A stretch of DNA of 64,000 bases from Chitinophaga varians. Its GTDB lineage: Bacteria; Bacteroidota; Bacteroidia; Chitinophagales; Chitinophagaceae. The notes under the pieces were generated by a model that was not told where the DNA came from, ran no database searches, and was given only the letters and a program-made list of their open reading frames with translations. The DNA is taken from contig NZ_JACVFB010000003.1 of the NCBI RefSeq assembly GCF_014529945.1, forward strand, positions 496,001-560,000, given 5' to 3'. Of the stretch, positions 15,619 to 24,106 are shown piece by piece; within the stretch, counting starts at the first letter, position 1; each line of letters starts with the position of its first letter. The position numbers and the translations under genes are program-made.

Positions 15619-16488
15619 TTAGTCTTTTATTTTGATCCCTATCTTTTGCAGGAGATACTGCAAGCCCAGTGTAATCCAGCACGCGGCTACAAATGGGAAG
15701 GTTAACACAGCCATATGCTGCTGCAGCATCCCCACATCCAACAATACAGAGAGCACGACGGAAAACAATACCCAGATACCATCGCGGGGCTTATTGCCGG
15801 CAAAAGCGATGGCGCATAGCACCGCGTTGAAGCTGAACAATCCCATATGGATATCAGTGGCCGGCTCTGCGAATTCCAGCGAAATGAAGGCCCCTAACAG
15901 GGAAGCACATACGCCATACAGCGCGGCGATCGGTGAACTGATAAATACGGCAATAAAAAAGATAATGCCGGCTATCACGCTACCCTGAAAAATCACCTCT
16001 CCAAAACCGTTGGTCGCCGTGGTAAAATCGTCACTTACCGGCATGGTGCTGGCCACAGCGGCAGCGGCTCCCGGCGTATATACATGATGGAACAGGTACA
16101 ACAATATCCACGTTACGAGAATGAAAGGGAACGTAAATCCCGGCCAGCCACGACGAATGAGCTGATGCTGTAGCCATGTGGCTGCTGCTGCGCCCAGCAC
16201 CACAGCCAGCCACACCAGCGGAACAGGATTGAAGTAGAAAGTCAGCGCTACGCCTACCAATGTGGCACTGAAGCCATACAAACCGGCTTCAATATCGGCT
16301 TCGTTGTAACGGAGCAGTGTAGCCGTCAGCGTGCCGGTAACAACCGCCACAACAGCGGCAATACCCATCACGACTGAGTCATAGAAGATTCCTGCCAGAA
16401 AAAGCGCACCTGTCCAGGCGTTGTTTTGGAGCATGATTTGCCCTACCCCCCTCAGGAGAGGGAGGATAAGTGGTTTCCGTTGTGTCAC
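15619..16488 (-). CDS. Urea transporter (UT family)
   Basis: A 289-residue inner-membrane protein with about ten hydrophobic segments and the UT family repeats: LRGVGQIMLQNNAWTGALFLAGI near the N-terminus, NEADIEAGLYGFSATLVGVAL, and the second-half counterpart GEVIFQGSVIAGIIFFIAVF followed by MGLFSFNAVLCAIAF. UT channels pass urea down its gradient, supplying the urease encoded upstream. It follows the nickel permease gene by 51 bases and precedes the receptor by three. Length is usual for bacterial UT proteins. Confidence 0.92.
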   Translation of the reverse strand: MTQRKPLILPLLRGVGQIMLQNNAWTGALFLAGIFYDSVVMGIAAVVAVVTGTLTATLLRYNEADIEAGLYGFSATLVGVALTFYFNPVPLVWLAVVLGAAAATWLQHQLIRRGWPGFTFPFILVTWILLYLFHHVYTPGAAAAVASTMPVSDDFTTATNGFGEVIFQGSVIAGIIFFIAVFISSPIAALYGVCASLLGAFISLEFAEPATDIHMGLFSFNAVLCAIAFAGNKPRDGIWVLFSVVLSVLLDVGMLQQHMAVLTFPFVAACWITLGLQYLLQKIGIKIKD

Positions 16489-16539
16489 TTTTATTTGTTT
16501 AGATGATAACGAGGAACAAGATTAGTTACAATTAATTTT

Positions 16540-17241
16540 TTACCACCCGAGAAACACCATGCCGATGCCACACATGGTGACTACAGCGCCGCCGATGGCG
16601 TGTACATATCTTTCGAGCTTATCTGTTTTCAGAAAAGAATAACCATAGCAGCCAATCAGCACCATGGCCAGCATGGTGAGTACGGTCGTGATCGTGAAAA
16701 CGCTGATCAACACGACTACTTCCAGCGAAGAACGATGTGAACCGGAATAGAACAATAGTGGCACCAGCGGCTCACTGGGCCCCATCACAAAAATGGCGAA
16801 CAATATCCAGGGCGTTACCTTTACGCGGTTTTGCGGATAAACGATATCTCCATGCCGATGTTCATACACATAGATATCACCACCTTCATATACGTCAAAA
16901 TGTTTGTGAGGCTTGTTCAGATAAGCCTGGCGCAGTCCCCATAATAAATACACCACGCCAAAGCCCAGCAGGCACCAGCCGGACATATTACCTCTGACAT
17001 CCTGGAACCAGGTCAGCTTCGACAGCTGCCAGCCAAGCAATACGCCTATCAACCCGATAACAACGGAACTGAGAATATGTCCAAAGCCGCAAAGCACCGT
17101 CCAGAACACCGTTTTAGACATCGTCCACTTTTTGGAACGGGACAGCACAATGAACGGCAGGTAATGGTCCGGGCCGGTGGCGGTATGCAGACAACTGATC
17201 GTTACCGCAGATACCACCAGCGTTGTTAATCCTATATTCAT
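16540..17241 (-). CDS. Nickel permease of the NiCoT/UreH (NicO) type
   Basis: A 233-residue membrane protein with about six hydrophobic segments. The N-terminal helix carries the metal-binding HTATGPDHYLPF (His-x5-Asp-His) typical of NicO/UreH-like permeases. A His-rich cytoplasmic loop (HKHFDVYEGG ... YEHRHGDI) and VMGPSEPLVPLLFYSG follow. It should import Ni2+ for the urease active site. It overlaps the end of ureD by four bases (ATGA at 17238-17241), so the two are translationally coupled. It is not the UreD/UreH chaperone, which is the adjacent gene. Confidence 0.88.
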   Translation of the reverse strand: MNIGLTTLVVSAVTISCLHTATGPDHYLPFIVLSRSKKWTMSKTVFWTVLCGFGHILSSVVIGLIGVLLGWQLSKLTWFQDVRGNMSGWCLLGFGVVYLLWGLRQAYLNKPHKHFDVYEGGDIYVYEHRHGDIVYPQNRVKVTPWILFAIFVMGPSEPLVPLLFYSGSHRSSLEVVVLISVFTITTVLTMLAMVLIGCYGYSFLKTDKLERYVHAIGGAVVTMCGIGMVFLGW

Positions 17242-18059
17242 GCGATAGCTGTTTTAATTGTTTCATTGACAGTGTTATTGCCGGTATGTTGCCAGTAATA
17301 CCGCTGCATTTTCCGCAGGCAGTCGTACAGCTGCTCTCCGCCATTGCCCAGTATACGTACCACGAGGCAACGGGCATCCGGCAGCGACACACCGCCTATA
17401 ATACCCTGCTCTTCTTCCAGCATCTGCCGCAACGCTGTCAGCTGCGTTTCCATATCGGCCGTACCGGTATTGATATGCAGCAATGTCGCCTGGTGTGTAT
17501 ATCCTTCCATCTGACCGATGGCCTGCATCGGCAGCAGCTGCGGCTGCAGCAGCAGATTATCTTTCAGGATGAGTTTCCCGCGGTGATATATTTCGGTGAT
17601 GTTGTGCAGTCGGGAAAAACGGAACACTTCACCGGAATGTTTGCGGCCACAGGTGATGATCTCCCCGAAAGTAAACTGGCAGTCATCTTCCAGATGCGCT
17701 ATGGTATGCGATTTAAAGACCGCATTTTCATGCGGCACCACCGGATGCTGCACATAGCTGAATACGCTCTGCCCTTCCATGTGGATACGTTGTTGCTGCT
17801 GCGCACCGTTTTTCATATTAAACAGCCGCTGATAGGACTGCGACTGCAATTGCAGCCTGCTGTGCGATTCCGTGCGGATATCGATGTCGTAATGGTCTCC
17901 GTCGAGAATGCCCGGCGAAGAACTCATCACCATCAGATACAAAGCCGGGTCCTGCCGGTAGATGCCCACATTGGCCAATTTGAAAGGCCGTGTGCAATAG
18001 CTGTCTTTCAGCCAGGAACGCCCGTTTTTGTATCCGCTTATTAAGCTAAGTCTATTCAT
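17238..18059 (-). CDS. ureD: Urease accessory protein UreD
   Basis: A 273-residue scaffold protein that binds apo-urease and lets UreF and UreG deliver nickel. Family features are the VMSSSPGILDGDHYDIDI segment near residue 45, LQLQSQSYQRLF, the HPVVPHENAVF stretch (usual form PxPxxPFxxA) and the conserved GEIITCGRKHSGE. It is displaced to the end of the accessory genes, after ureG. It is separated from ureG by a 77-base gap that holds a palindromic repeat. Confidence 0.9.
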   Translation of the reverse strand: MNRLSLISGYKNGRSWLKDSYCTRPFKLANVGIYRQDPALYLMVMSSSPGILDGDHYDIDIRTESHSRLQLQSQSYQRLFNMKNGAQQQQRIHMEGQSVFSYVQHPVVPHENAVFKSHTIAHLEDDCQFTFGEIITCGRKHSGEVFRFSRLHNITEIYHRGKLILKDNLLLQPQLLPMQAIGQMEGYTHQATLLHINTGTADMETQLTALRQMLEEEQGIIGGVSLPDARCLVVRILGNGGEQLYDCLRKMQRYYWQHTGNNTVNETIKTAIA

Positions 18060-18060
18060 A

Positions 18061-18135
18061 TTGAATTACGAATTGCGCATTACGAATTACGATTACCAGG
18101 GAATCCTCCATTCGTAATTCGTAATTGATTTTGTA
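18061..18135. repeat. Palindromic repeat, family D, between ureG and ureD
   Basis: The arms are built on ATTACGAATTACGA (left, 18063-18093) and its reverse complement (right, 18108-18135) around a short GGGAATCC centre. It sits inside the urease operon between two co-directional accessory genes, filling almost the whole gap. Confidence 0.8.
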
Positions 18136-18136
18136 A

Positions 18137-18775
18137 TTACCTGACCAATGCTGGTTCTACTGTGTCCTCCAGCAGGGCATATTTTTTAATCCAGCCAATC
18201 ACGGTGTCCAGCCCCTGCAATGACATCAGGTTGGTAAATACAAACGGTTTGCCTGCACGCATTTTGCGGGCATCCCGCTCCATCACGCCGAGGTCTGCAT
18301 GCACATAAGGTGCGAGGTCTATTTTGTTGATCACCAACAGGTCGGAGCGGGTGATACCGGGACCGCCTTTACGGGGTATCTTATCTCCTTCTGCTACGTC
18401 TATCACGAAGATGGTCACATCTGCCAGATCGGGACTGAATGTAGCAGAGAGGTTATCACCACCGCTTTCGATCAGGATCAGTTCAATATTGGGGAAGCGT
18501 GCCGCCATTTCATCCACTGCTTCGAGGTTCATGCTGGCATCTTCACGGATGGCCGTGTGCGGGCAACCGCCGGTTTCCACGCCGATGATGCGTTCTTTGG
18601 GAAGCAGGCTGTTTTTAGTGAGGAATTCAGCATCTTCTTTGGTATAAATATCGTTGGTGATCACACCCATGTCGTAGGTGTTCATCAGTGCGCGGGACAA
18701 CCGTTCTATCAGCGCGGTTTTACCGGAACCTACCGGGCCGGCCACCCCTATTTTCACATATTTTCTATCGCTCAT
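18137..18775 (-). CDS. ureG: Urease accessory GTPase UreG
   Basis: A 212-residue SIMIBI-class GTPase that powers nickel insertion into urease. The P-loop GPVGSGKT is at residues 13-20. It is followed by the GVITNDIYTKEDAEFL switch, the nickel-binding Cys-Pro-His motif in ETGGCPHTAIREDASM, LILIESGGDNLSATFSPDLADV, and the NKIDLAPYV base-recognition motif. Length and order match the family exactly. It is the third of the accessory genes, 20 bases after ureF. Confidence 0.97.
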   Translation of the reverse strand: MSDRKYVKIGVAGPVGSGKTALIERLSRALMNTYDMGVITNDIYTKEDAEFLTKNSLLPKERIIGVETGGCPHTAIREDASMNLEAVDEMAARFPNIELILIESGGDNLSATFSPDLADVTIFVIDVAEGDKIPRKGGPGITRSDLLVINKIDLAPYVHADLGVMERDARKMRAGKPFVFTNLMSLQGLDTVIGWIKKYALLEDTVEPALVR

Positions 18776-18795
18776 GGTAATTATTTGTTTGTTAA

Positions 18796-19509
18796 TTAAG
18801 ACATATAAAGTCTGGAATACAGCTGCTCATGCTGCATACAGCGGATATCGAAGCCGATGTTACACACGCCTACCAGGTCACGGTCCAGCTCCAGGGTGGT
18901 GTTTACCAGAGACTGGATGACTGGCTGCATACGAAACAATACGTCCTGCCCGTCCAGCTGTCCCAGCGGCACCAGCTTCACGGCATTGGTGACCATCCCC
19001 ACGGCTGCGTTGTAATAAAAAGCATACAACGCTTCCGGTAGCGGCACGCCCATCAGGCAGGCATATAGTCCGTAGGCGATGCTGTAGTGGCCTTCCGCTT
19101 TTTTAGCGACGGTCGCCGCCTCGTATTGCTGCGCCAGCGTATAGCGCTGCTGCCGGCTGAATATTTTCATCAGTCGCACGCCTAACTTCTGGCTGGCCTG
19201 CCGTATCTCTCTCGGCATTTTGAGTGCCGATGCCTCTTCATCCAGTGCCAGCAATGCCGTCAGATCATCAGCGGCCGCAGCGCGGTAAGCGAGGCATACG
19301 AACGCCGCATCGTTGTATTGCAGATTGTTGGTGAGCATATGTTGCACAAACATCTCCGCAGATGATACATTGTTTACCACGCCCGCTTGCACGTAGGTTT
19401 CCAGCCCATTGGAATGGGAGTAACCGCCGATCGGCAGCGTGGGATCGCTGAGGTGCAGCAGGCTGCCCAGGAAGTTGGCTGCCATGATGTTATCGTTCTT
19501 TTGCTGCAA
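18796..19509 (-). CDS. ureF: Urease accessory protein UreF
   Basis: A helical protein of 237 residues (229 if it starts at ATG 19485) that bridges UreD and UreG during urease maturation. Diagnostic is LLHLSDPTLPIGGYSHSNGLETYV near the N-terminus, and later the A-V-KLVPLGQLDGQ segment. The ATG at 19485 (MAANFLGSLL) gives a gap of four bases from ureE and may be the real start; the longer start overlaps ureE by 20 bases. Confidence 0.94.
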   Translation of the reverse strand: MQQKNDNIMAANFLGSLLHLSDPTLPIGGYSHSNGLETYVQAGVVNNVSSAEMFVQHMLTNNLQYNDAAFVCLAYRAAAADDLTALLALDEEASALKMPREIRQASQKLGVRLMKIFSRQQRYTLAQQYEAATVAKKAEGHYSIAYGLYACLMGVPLPEALYAFYYNAAVGMVTNAVKLVPLGQLDGQDVLFRMQPVIQSLVNTTLELDRDLVGVCNIGFDIRCMQHEQLYSRLYMS

Positions 19510-20002
19510 GGCTCATAATTTTTGAGAAAAGGGAACTGCCGCCGCTGCTGCCATGCGAATGTGGTTGCACGTTGGCATTCAGCAGGTTGGTTAGTTTGGT
19601 ATGTGCTTTTTCGGTCTGATACCCGGCTGCCAGCAGCCAGCGGTAGATAGGCTCTTCAAAGGGCAGCAGCACCTGATCGTCCTGAATGAAAACAGGCAGG
19701 TGTTTGTTGCCGATCTCATAACATACGCTGCCCATTTCCGGCAGCGACCGTGGGGTGACCACGATCGCGTCGCTGGGAATAATATCTATCACTACCGCCC
19801 GGCTGTCGTCCATATAGAGGATATCGCCGATACGCAGGCGTTGTCCTTCTTTCAGGAAACGGATAGCTATCTCCATGCCCCCCTGCGTGTGTTTACGCTG
19901 AATGCGTTTGGTGGTTTCAAACCACTCCAGCAGCAAAGGGTCTGTGGTACGGCCTTCCAGGGAGGTGGTGCCGGTATTGCCGATGATTTTATCAATAATC
20001 AT
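19490..20002 (-). CDS. ureE: Urease accessory protein UreE
   Basis: A 170-residue nickel-binding metallochaperone. The N-terminal half has the peptide-binding fold (RQRKHTQGG-like segment, then LKEGQRLRIGDILYMDD). The C-terminal half has the ferredoxin-like metal-binding domain with GNKHLPVFIQDDQVLLPFEEPIYRWLLAAGY, where the GNxHxP motif holds the metal His. Only a short HSHG is present in the tail instead of the long His run of Klebsiella UreE, so its nickel storage capacity is probably low. It follows ureC by 12 bases. Confidence 0.94.
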   Translation of the reverse strand: MIIDKIIGNTGTTSLEGRTTDPLLLEWFETTKRIQRKHTQGGMEIAIRFLKEGQRLRIGDILYMDDSRAVVIDIIPSDAIVVTPRSLPEMGSVCYEIGNKHLPVFIQDDQVLLPFEEPIYRWLLAAGYQTEKAHTKLTNLLNANVQPHSHGSSGGSSLFSKIMSLAAKER

Positions 20003-20014
20003 GATGTACTGTTT

Positions 20015-21736
20015 TTAGAACAGGAAGTACCGCTGTGCTAAAGGCACGGTATCCACCGGTTCACAGGTGATATGCACGCCATCTACCCTTACTTCGTAGT
20101 TTTCAGGGTTGACAGTGATCTCCGGTGTTTTATCGTTGTGAATCAGATCTCTTTTGGAGATGTTGCGGCAACCGGATACGGGCAGCACCATTTTTTGCAG
20201 ACCATATTCTTCCACGATACCTTTTTCGAGGGATGCTTTAGATACAAAGGTGGCGCAGGTCTGATGCATAGCGCGACCGTGAGCGCCGAACATCGTGCGC
20301 AGGATCACCGGTTGGGGTGTCGGAATGGATGCATTAGGATCGCCCATTTTAGCGGCGATGATCATACCGCCTTTGATGATCATTTCCGGCTTAGCGCCGA
20401 AGAGGGCTGGTTTCCACAGCACGATATCAGCGATCTTGCCGGGTTCCACGGAACCTACATACTCATCGATGCCATGTGCGATGGCCGGGTTGATCGTGTA
20501 CTTAGCCACGTAACGTTTAGCGCGGAAGTTGTCGCTTTGCGCGGTAGCATCTTCATCGAGGAAGCCGCGTTGTTTCTTCATTTTATCGGCGGTTTGCCAG
20601 GTGCGGGTAACGACCTCGCCTACACGTCCCATCGCCTGTGAGTCGGAGCTCATGATGCTGAACACGCCCATATCATGCAGGATATCTTCTGCGGCGATGG
20701 TTTCCGGGCGGATACGGGAGTCGGCGAAGGCGACGTCTTCCGGGATGCTTTTGCTCAGGTGGTGGCATACCATCAGCATATCGAGGTGTTCATCGATGGT
20801 GTTCACGGTATAAGGCCGGGTAGGGTTGGTAGAAGCCGGGAGCACATTGGGATACATCGCCGCTTTGATGATATCGGGTGCGTGACCGCCGCCGGCGCCT
20901 TCTGTGTGGAAGGTGTGGATCACGCGGCCGTTAATGGCGTTGATGGTGTCTTCCAGGAAGCCTGCTTCGTTGAGCGTGTCTGTATGGATCGCTACCTGCA
21001 CATCATATTTATCCGCTACGTTGAGCGCCGCGTCAATTACCGCAGGCGTAGCGCCCCAGTCTTCGTGTATTTTCACGCCGAGGGCGCCGGCTTCCACCTG
21101 TTCAGCGATAGGTGCTTCAGTGGCGCAGTTGCCTTTACCGAAGAAGCCGAGGTTCATCGGGAAGTCGTCGGCCGACTGCAGCATTTTGGCGATGTACCAT
21201 TTACCGGGGGTAACGGTGGTGGCGTTGGTGCCGTCAGCCGGACCGGTACCGCCGCCGATCATGGTGGTGATGCCGCTGAACAGCGCCGTTTCTATCTGTT
21301 GCGGGCTGATGAAGTGAATGTGCGTGTCGATACCGCCGGCCGTGGCAATGAGGCCGTTGCCGCCGTGTACTTCGGTGGAAGCGCCGATCACCATATTACG
21401 TTCTACACCGTCCATGGTGTCAGGATTGCCGGCCTGACCGAAACCTACGATTTTGCCGTCTTTGATGCCGAGGTCACCTTTCACGATGCCCCAGTGGTCG
21501 ATCAGCACCACGTTGGTGATCACCATGTCCAGTACGCCCTGATCGCGGGTAGCAGTGCTGGATTGGGCCATGCCGTCGCGAACGGTTTTGCCGCCGCCGA
21601 ATTTACTTTCATCACCGTAGTGGTTAAAGTCTTTTTCTATTTCGATGATAATATCGGTGTCGCCTAAACGAACTTTGTCGCCTGTGGTGGGACCGTACAT
21701 ATTCACATATTGTTCTCTGTTGATGATCAGGCTCAT
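20015..21736 (-). CDS. ureC: Urease alpha subunit (catalytic)
   Basis: A 573-residue catalytic subunit hydrolysing urea to ammonia and carbamate. All active-site residues are present at a constant +5 offset from the Klebsiella numbering: His139 and His141 (GGIDTHIHF), the carbamylated Lys222 (GVKIHEDWG), His251 (VAIHTDTLNE), His277 (HTFHTEGAGGG), the flap Cys324 and catalytic His325 (MVCHHLS), and Asp365 (SDSQAMGR). It should be fully active once loaded with nickel. It overlaps ureB by four bases. Confidence 0.99.
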   Translation of the reverse strand: MSLIINREQYVNMYGPTTGDKVRLGDTDIIIEIEKDFNHYGDESKFGGGKTVRDGMAQSSTATRDQGVLDMVITNVVLIDHWGIVKGDLGIKDGKIVGFGQAGNPDTMDGVERNMVIGASTEVHGGNGLIATAGGIDTHIHFISPQQIETALFSGITTMIGGGTGPADGTNATTVTPGKWYIAKMLQSADDFPMNLGFFGKGNCATEAPIAEQVEAGALGVKIHEDWGATPAVIDAALNVADKYDVQVAIHTDTLNEAGFLEDTINAINGRVIHTFHTEGAGGGHAPDIIKAAMYPNVLPASTNPTRPYTVNTIDEHLDMLMVCHHLSKSIPEDVAFADSRIRPETIAAEDILHDMGVFSIMSSDSQAMGRVGEVVTRTWQTADKMKKQRGFLDEDATAQSDNFRAKRYVAKYTINPAIAHGIDEYVGSVEPGKIADIVLWKPALFGAKPEMIIKGGMIIAAKMGDPNASIPTPQPVILRTMFGAHGRAMHQTCATFVSKASLEKGIVEEYGLQKMVLPVSGCRNISKRDLIHNDKTPEITVNPENYEVRVDGVHITCEPVDTVPLAQRYFLF

Positions 21737-22107
21737 GATTGCTTGTTTTTGAAGTTGGAGGCTGCGAGTTTGGCCATTGCTTTTTCCTTGCTGGATTCGA
21801 GGGCGGTATCGCCGTTAACGAGCTGGTTGAGGCCGAAGGCACGGCGGGCGCCGCCCAGTTCCACCAGCTGTACTTCTTTTTCTTCTCCGGGCTCAAAACG
21901 TACGGCGGTGCCGGCGGGGATATTGAGTCTTTTACCGAAAGCCAGGGCTCTGTCGAAGCTCATCTGACGGTTTACTTCAAAGAAATGGTAATGGGAACCT
22001 ATCTGCACCGGTCTGTCGGCGGTATTGATCACTTTGATGGTGACGGTTTGACGGCCTTCGTTGCAGTGGATATCGCCGTTGGCGAGAAAATACTCTCCGG
22101 GTATCAT
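21733..22107 (-). CDS. ureB: Urease beta subunit
   Basis: A 124-residue structural subunit. It opens MIPGEYFLANGDIHCNEGRQ and contains NTADRPVQIGSHYHFFEVN and FDRALAFGKRLNIPAGTAVRFEPGEEK, all typical of UreB. The extra 20 residues at the C-terminus (Ala/Lys/Ser rich) exceed the usual length of about 100. It lies 18 bases after ureA and overlaps ureC by four. Confidence 0.97.
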   Translation of the reverse strand: MIPGEYFLANGDIHCNEGRQTVTIKVINTADRPVQIGSHYHFFEVNRQMSFDRALAFGKRLNIPAGTAVRFEPGEEKEVQLVELGGARRAFGLNQLVNGDTALESSKEKAMAKLAASNFKNKQS

Positions 22108-22125
22108 GTTGAATGGTTTTAACGG

Positions 22126-22428
22126 TTAGCGGATAGGATGGTGAACGGTGACGAGTTTAGTGCCATCGGGAAAGGTGGCTTCTATCTGTACATCATGGAT
22201 CATTTCGGGAATGCCTTCCATGACATCTTCCCGGGTGAGGATGGTAGCGCCGTACTGCATCAGCTCAGCCACTGATCTGCCATCCCGTGCGGCTTCCAGC
22301 AGTTCGCTGCTGATGAGCGCTATCGCTTCCGGGTAATTGAGTTTCAGTCCACGTGCTTTGCGTTTGGCAGCCAGTTCCCCAGCCAGATGAAGCAACAGCT
22401 TTTCCGTTTCTCGCGGTGTTAAATGCAT
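22126..22428 (-). CDS. ureA: Urease gamma subunit
   Basis: A 100-residue subunit with the standard sequence: MHLTPRETEKLLLHLAGELA, RKARGLKLNYPEAIALISSELLEAARDG, VAELMQYGATILTREDVMEGIPEMI, and the C-terminal FPDGTKLVTVHHPIR. It is the first gene of the leftward urease operon. An AT-rich 186-base gap upstream presumably holds the promoter; I could not place a clear TAnnTTTG there. Confidence 0.98.
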   Translation of the reverse strand: MHLTPRETEKLLLHLAGELAAKRKARGLKLNYPEAIALISSELLEAARDGRSVAELMQYGATILTREDVMEGIPEMIHDVQIEATFPDGTKLVTVHHPIR

Positions 22429-22548
22429 ATAATTAATTTTAATATAACTAAATTCAGGTTTTTCAGTAGAAATTTTAGTTGACAGAAGAAAAAATAAGAA
22501 TATTCTAACTCTTTTTCATATATTAATTTACGGCATTTGTAAGCCCGT

Positions 22549-22580
22549 ATGGCGCACATTTCCGGCAACACCGGCGCCAT
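22549..22580. terminator. Hairpin between the small exported-protein gene and ureA
   Basis: A 7-bp stem ATGGCGC/GCGCCAT (22549-22555 with 22574-22580) has an inner CCGG/CCGG pair. It could end the upstream minus-strand gene, but it lacks a T-run, so the role is uncertain. Confidence 0.35.
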
Positions 22581-22614
22581 TTAAATCAATAAAAGAAAAA
22601 AGAAAGGTGGCAGA

Positions 22615-23022
22615 TTATGCCTGATGAGAAGGAATAATAAGGGTATGGAACAGTATAAAACGGGGAACCCGCTTCACCGCGCTGTCCGGATGCACTAAAC
22701 GGCATTGGCCAGTCAATACGGTACTATCTGTAGTCAGGAACAACGCCTGGTAATAAGCGGCAAAAAGTGTGGTAAAACGTTGAAAACGGGAGGAATGAAA
22801 TACATCGCTCTCATCGTCGGAAGTCTCGTCATTCACAAAAGAAAACAGCTGCAAAAAATCGAGACAGTCTTTTGTTGACAACAAGGTATCCGAACAATTT
22901 TTTCCCGCTTCATTGGATTGGTGACCGGCCCTGGCAGACAATAAAGGAGTTTTGTTGTGGCCTGTGAAAGTAAACCCAATCAGGAAAAACAGTAATAATA
23001 TGTACCTAGAGATGGCTTTCAT
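22615..23022 (-). CDS. Small exported protein of unknown function
   Basis: A 135-residue protein with an N-terminal signal peptide or anchor (MKAISRYILLLFFLIGFTFT). Two Cys residues lie about 10 apart in KNCSDTLLSTKDCLDF and a third in GQCRLVHP. An acidic patch (NDETSDDESD) is followed by an aromatic helix. I recognise no family. It is divergent from the AraC gene at 23041, which starts only 18 bases away, and lies just upstream of ureA in the same direction. It could share regulation with either. Confidence 0.6.
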   Translation of the reverse strand: MKAISRYILLLFFLIGFTFTGHNKTPLLSARAGHQSNEAGKNCSDTLLSTKDCLDFLQLFSFVNDETSDDESDVFHSSRFQRFTTLFAAYYQALFLTTDSTVLTGQCRLVHPDSAVKRVPRFILFHTLIIPSHQA

Positions 23023-23040
23023 TTACTGGTTGCAAGGTAG

Positions 23041-23997
23041 ATGTTAAAACAACCGATGAATAGCACAAATCCCGCATTTTTTTTCACAAATCATGCTACC
23101 TTAGTAGCGGGCATGAAATCATCCGTTAAATTATTTACCAATTTCGAATATAAGAAATCCTTCCTCCCGGGCGTATCCAGGCAGGTACTGTTCAACGATG
23201 CGCAGCTACAGGTATACCGCATCGAAAATTATCTGCGCAACATCGTCATTCCCGTGCCACCCTACCGAACCTCTTTCAATTTCCTGCTCTTCGTCACCAA
23301 AGGCACGATCGTACAACAGCTGGAGGTATCTTCCTATAAACTGGAAGCCAACTCTGTGCTGCTCATCAAACAAGGCAGCATCACCGCTACCCTGGAAATA
23401 TCACCGGACGCCACCGGTTTTTTTATTGTATATGAAAATGAAATTATTAACCGGCTTTCGCTCAACAACAGCCTGCTTAACTTTTTCTTTGCCACCCCAT
23501 TTGTGACACTGCCGGCGAAAGCCGTGAAATGGCTGGCACACCTCAGCGCGCTGCTGGAAGAAGAACTGAGCCTCATCAACGGCTCCATGGAAATATGTGT
23601 GCCACTGTTCCGTGCCCTGCTCAATAAAATACTGCTGCACGAATCTCCGCGTCCTGTGACGCTCAACCGCAGCCTGGATATATCGCTGCGCTTCCGGGAA
23701 AAAGTACAACGCCATCATCTTCGGGAAAAAACAGTGGAATATTACGCGCGACAACTCAATATCTCCGAAAACTACCTGAATAAATGTGTGAAGGAGGCAA
23801 CCGGCAAACCACCCAAACAATGGATCAACGAAATCAGTATCCTTCACAGCCAGATCCTCCTGCAAGACCCTTCCCGCGATATCGCCGGCATTGCCTTTGA
23901 ACTCAACTACCAATCAGCGTCCTACTTCACCCGCCTTTTCAAACAGGTCACCAGCCTCTCCCCTTCTGCCTACCGTAAAAAGATCAAAGTCAGCTAA
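23041..23997 (+). CDS. AraC family transcriptional regulator
   Basis: A 318-residue regulator. The N-terminal cupin-like sensor spans residues 30-150 (NFLLFVTKGTIVQQLEVSSYKLEANSVLLIKQG). A C-terminal double helix-turn-helix covers residues 215-315 (TVEYYARQLNISENYLNKCVKEATGKPPKQWIN ... IAGIAFELNYQSASYFTRLFKQVTSLSPSAYRKK). The true start may be one of the internal ATGs at 23056 or 23113. It is divergent from a small exported-protein gene with an 18-base gap, so the two must share a regulatory region. The urease operon begins about 600 bases to the left, making it a possible target. Confidence 0.9.
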   Translation: MLKQPMNSTNPAFFFTNHATLVAGMKSSVKLFTNFEYKKSFLPGVSRQVLFNDAQLQVYRIENYLRNIVIPVPPYRTSFNFLLFVTKGTIVQQLEVSSYKLEANSVLLIKQGSITATLEISPDATGFFIVYENEIINRLSLNNSLLNFFFATPFVTLPAKAVKWLAHLSALLEEELSLINGSMEICVPLFRALLNKILLHESPRPVTLNRSLDISLRFREKVQRHHLREKTVEYYARQLNISENYLNKCVKEATGKPPKQWINEISILHSQILLQDPSRDIAGIAFELNYQSASYFTRLFKQVTSLSPSAYRKKIKVS

Positions 23998-24106
23998 ACC
24001 AATCACCCCTCCTGTATGTTTTAATGAAATTTTAAGCCGCTGCCGGGCAAGTTTTGGCCCAATGGCAAGGAAATTGAATTAACAGGCATACAAAACTTTA
24101 AAACAC

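Noticed and set aside
20675..21667. Plus-strand frame of 330 codons
   Set aside because: It lies within ureC, whose active site is fully conserved.
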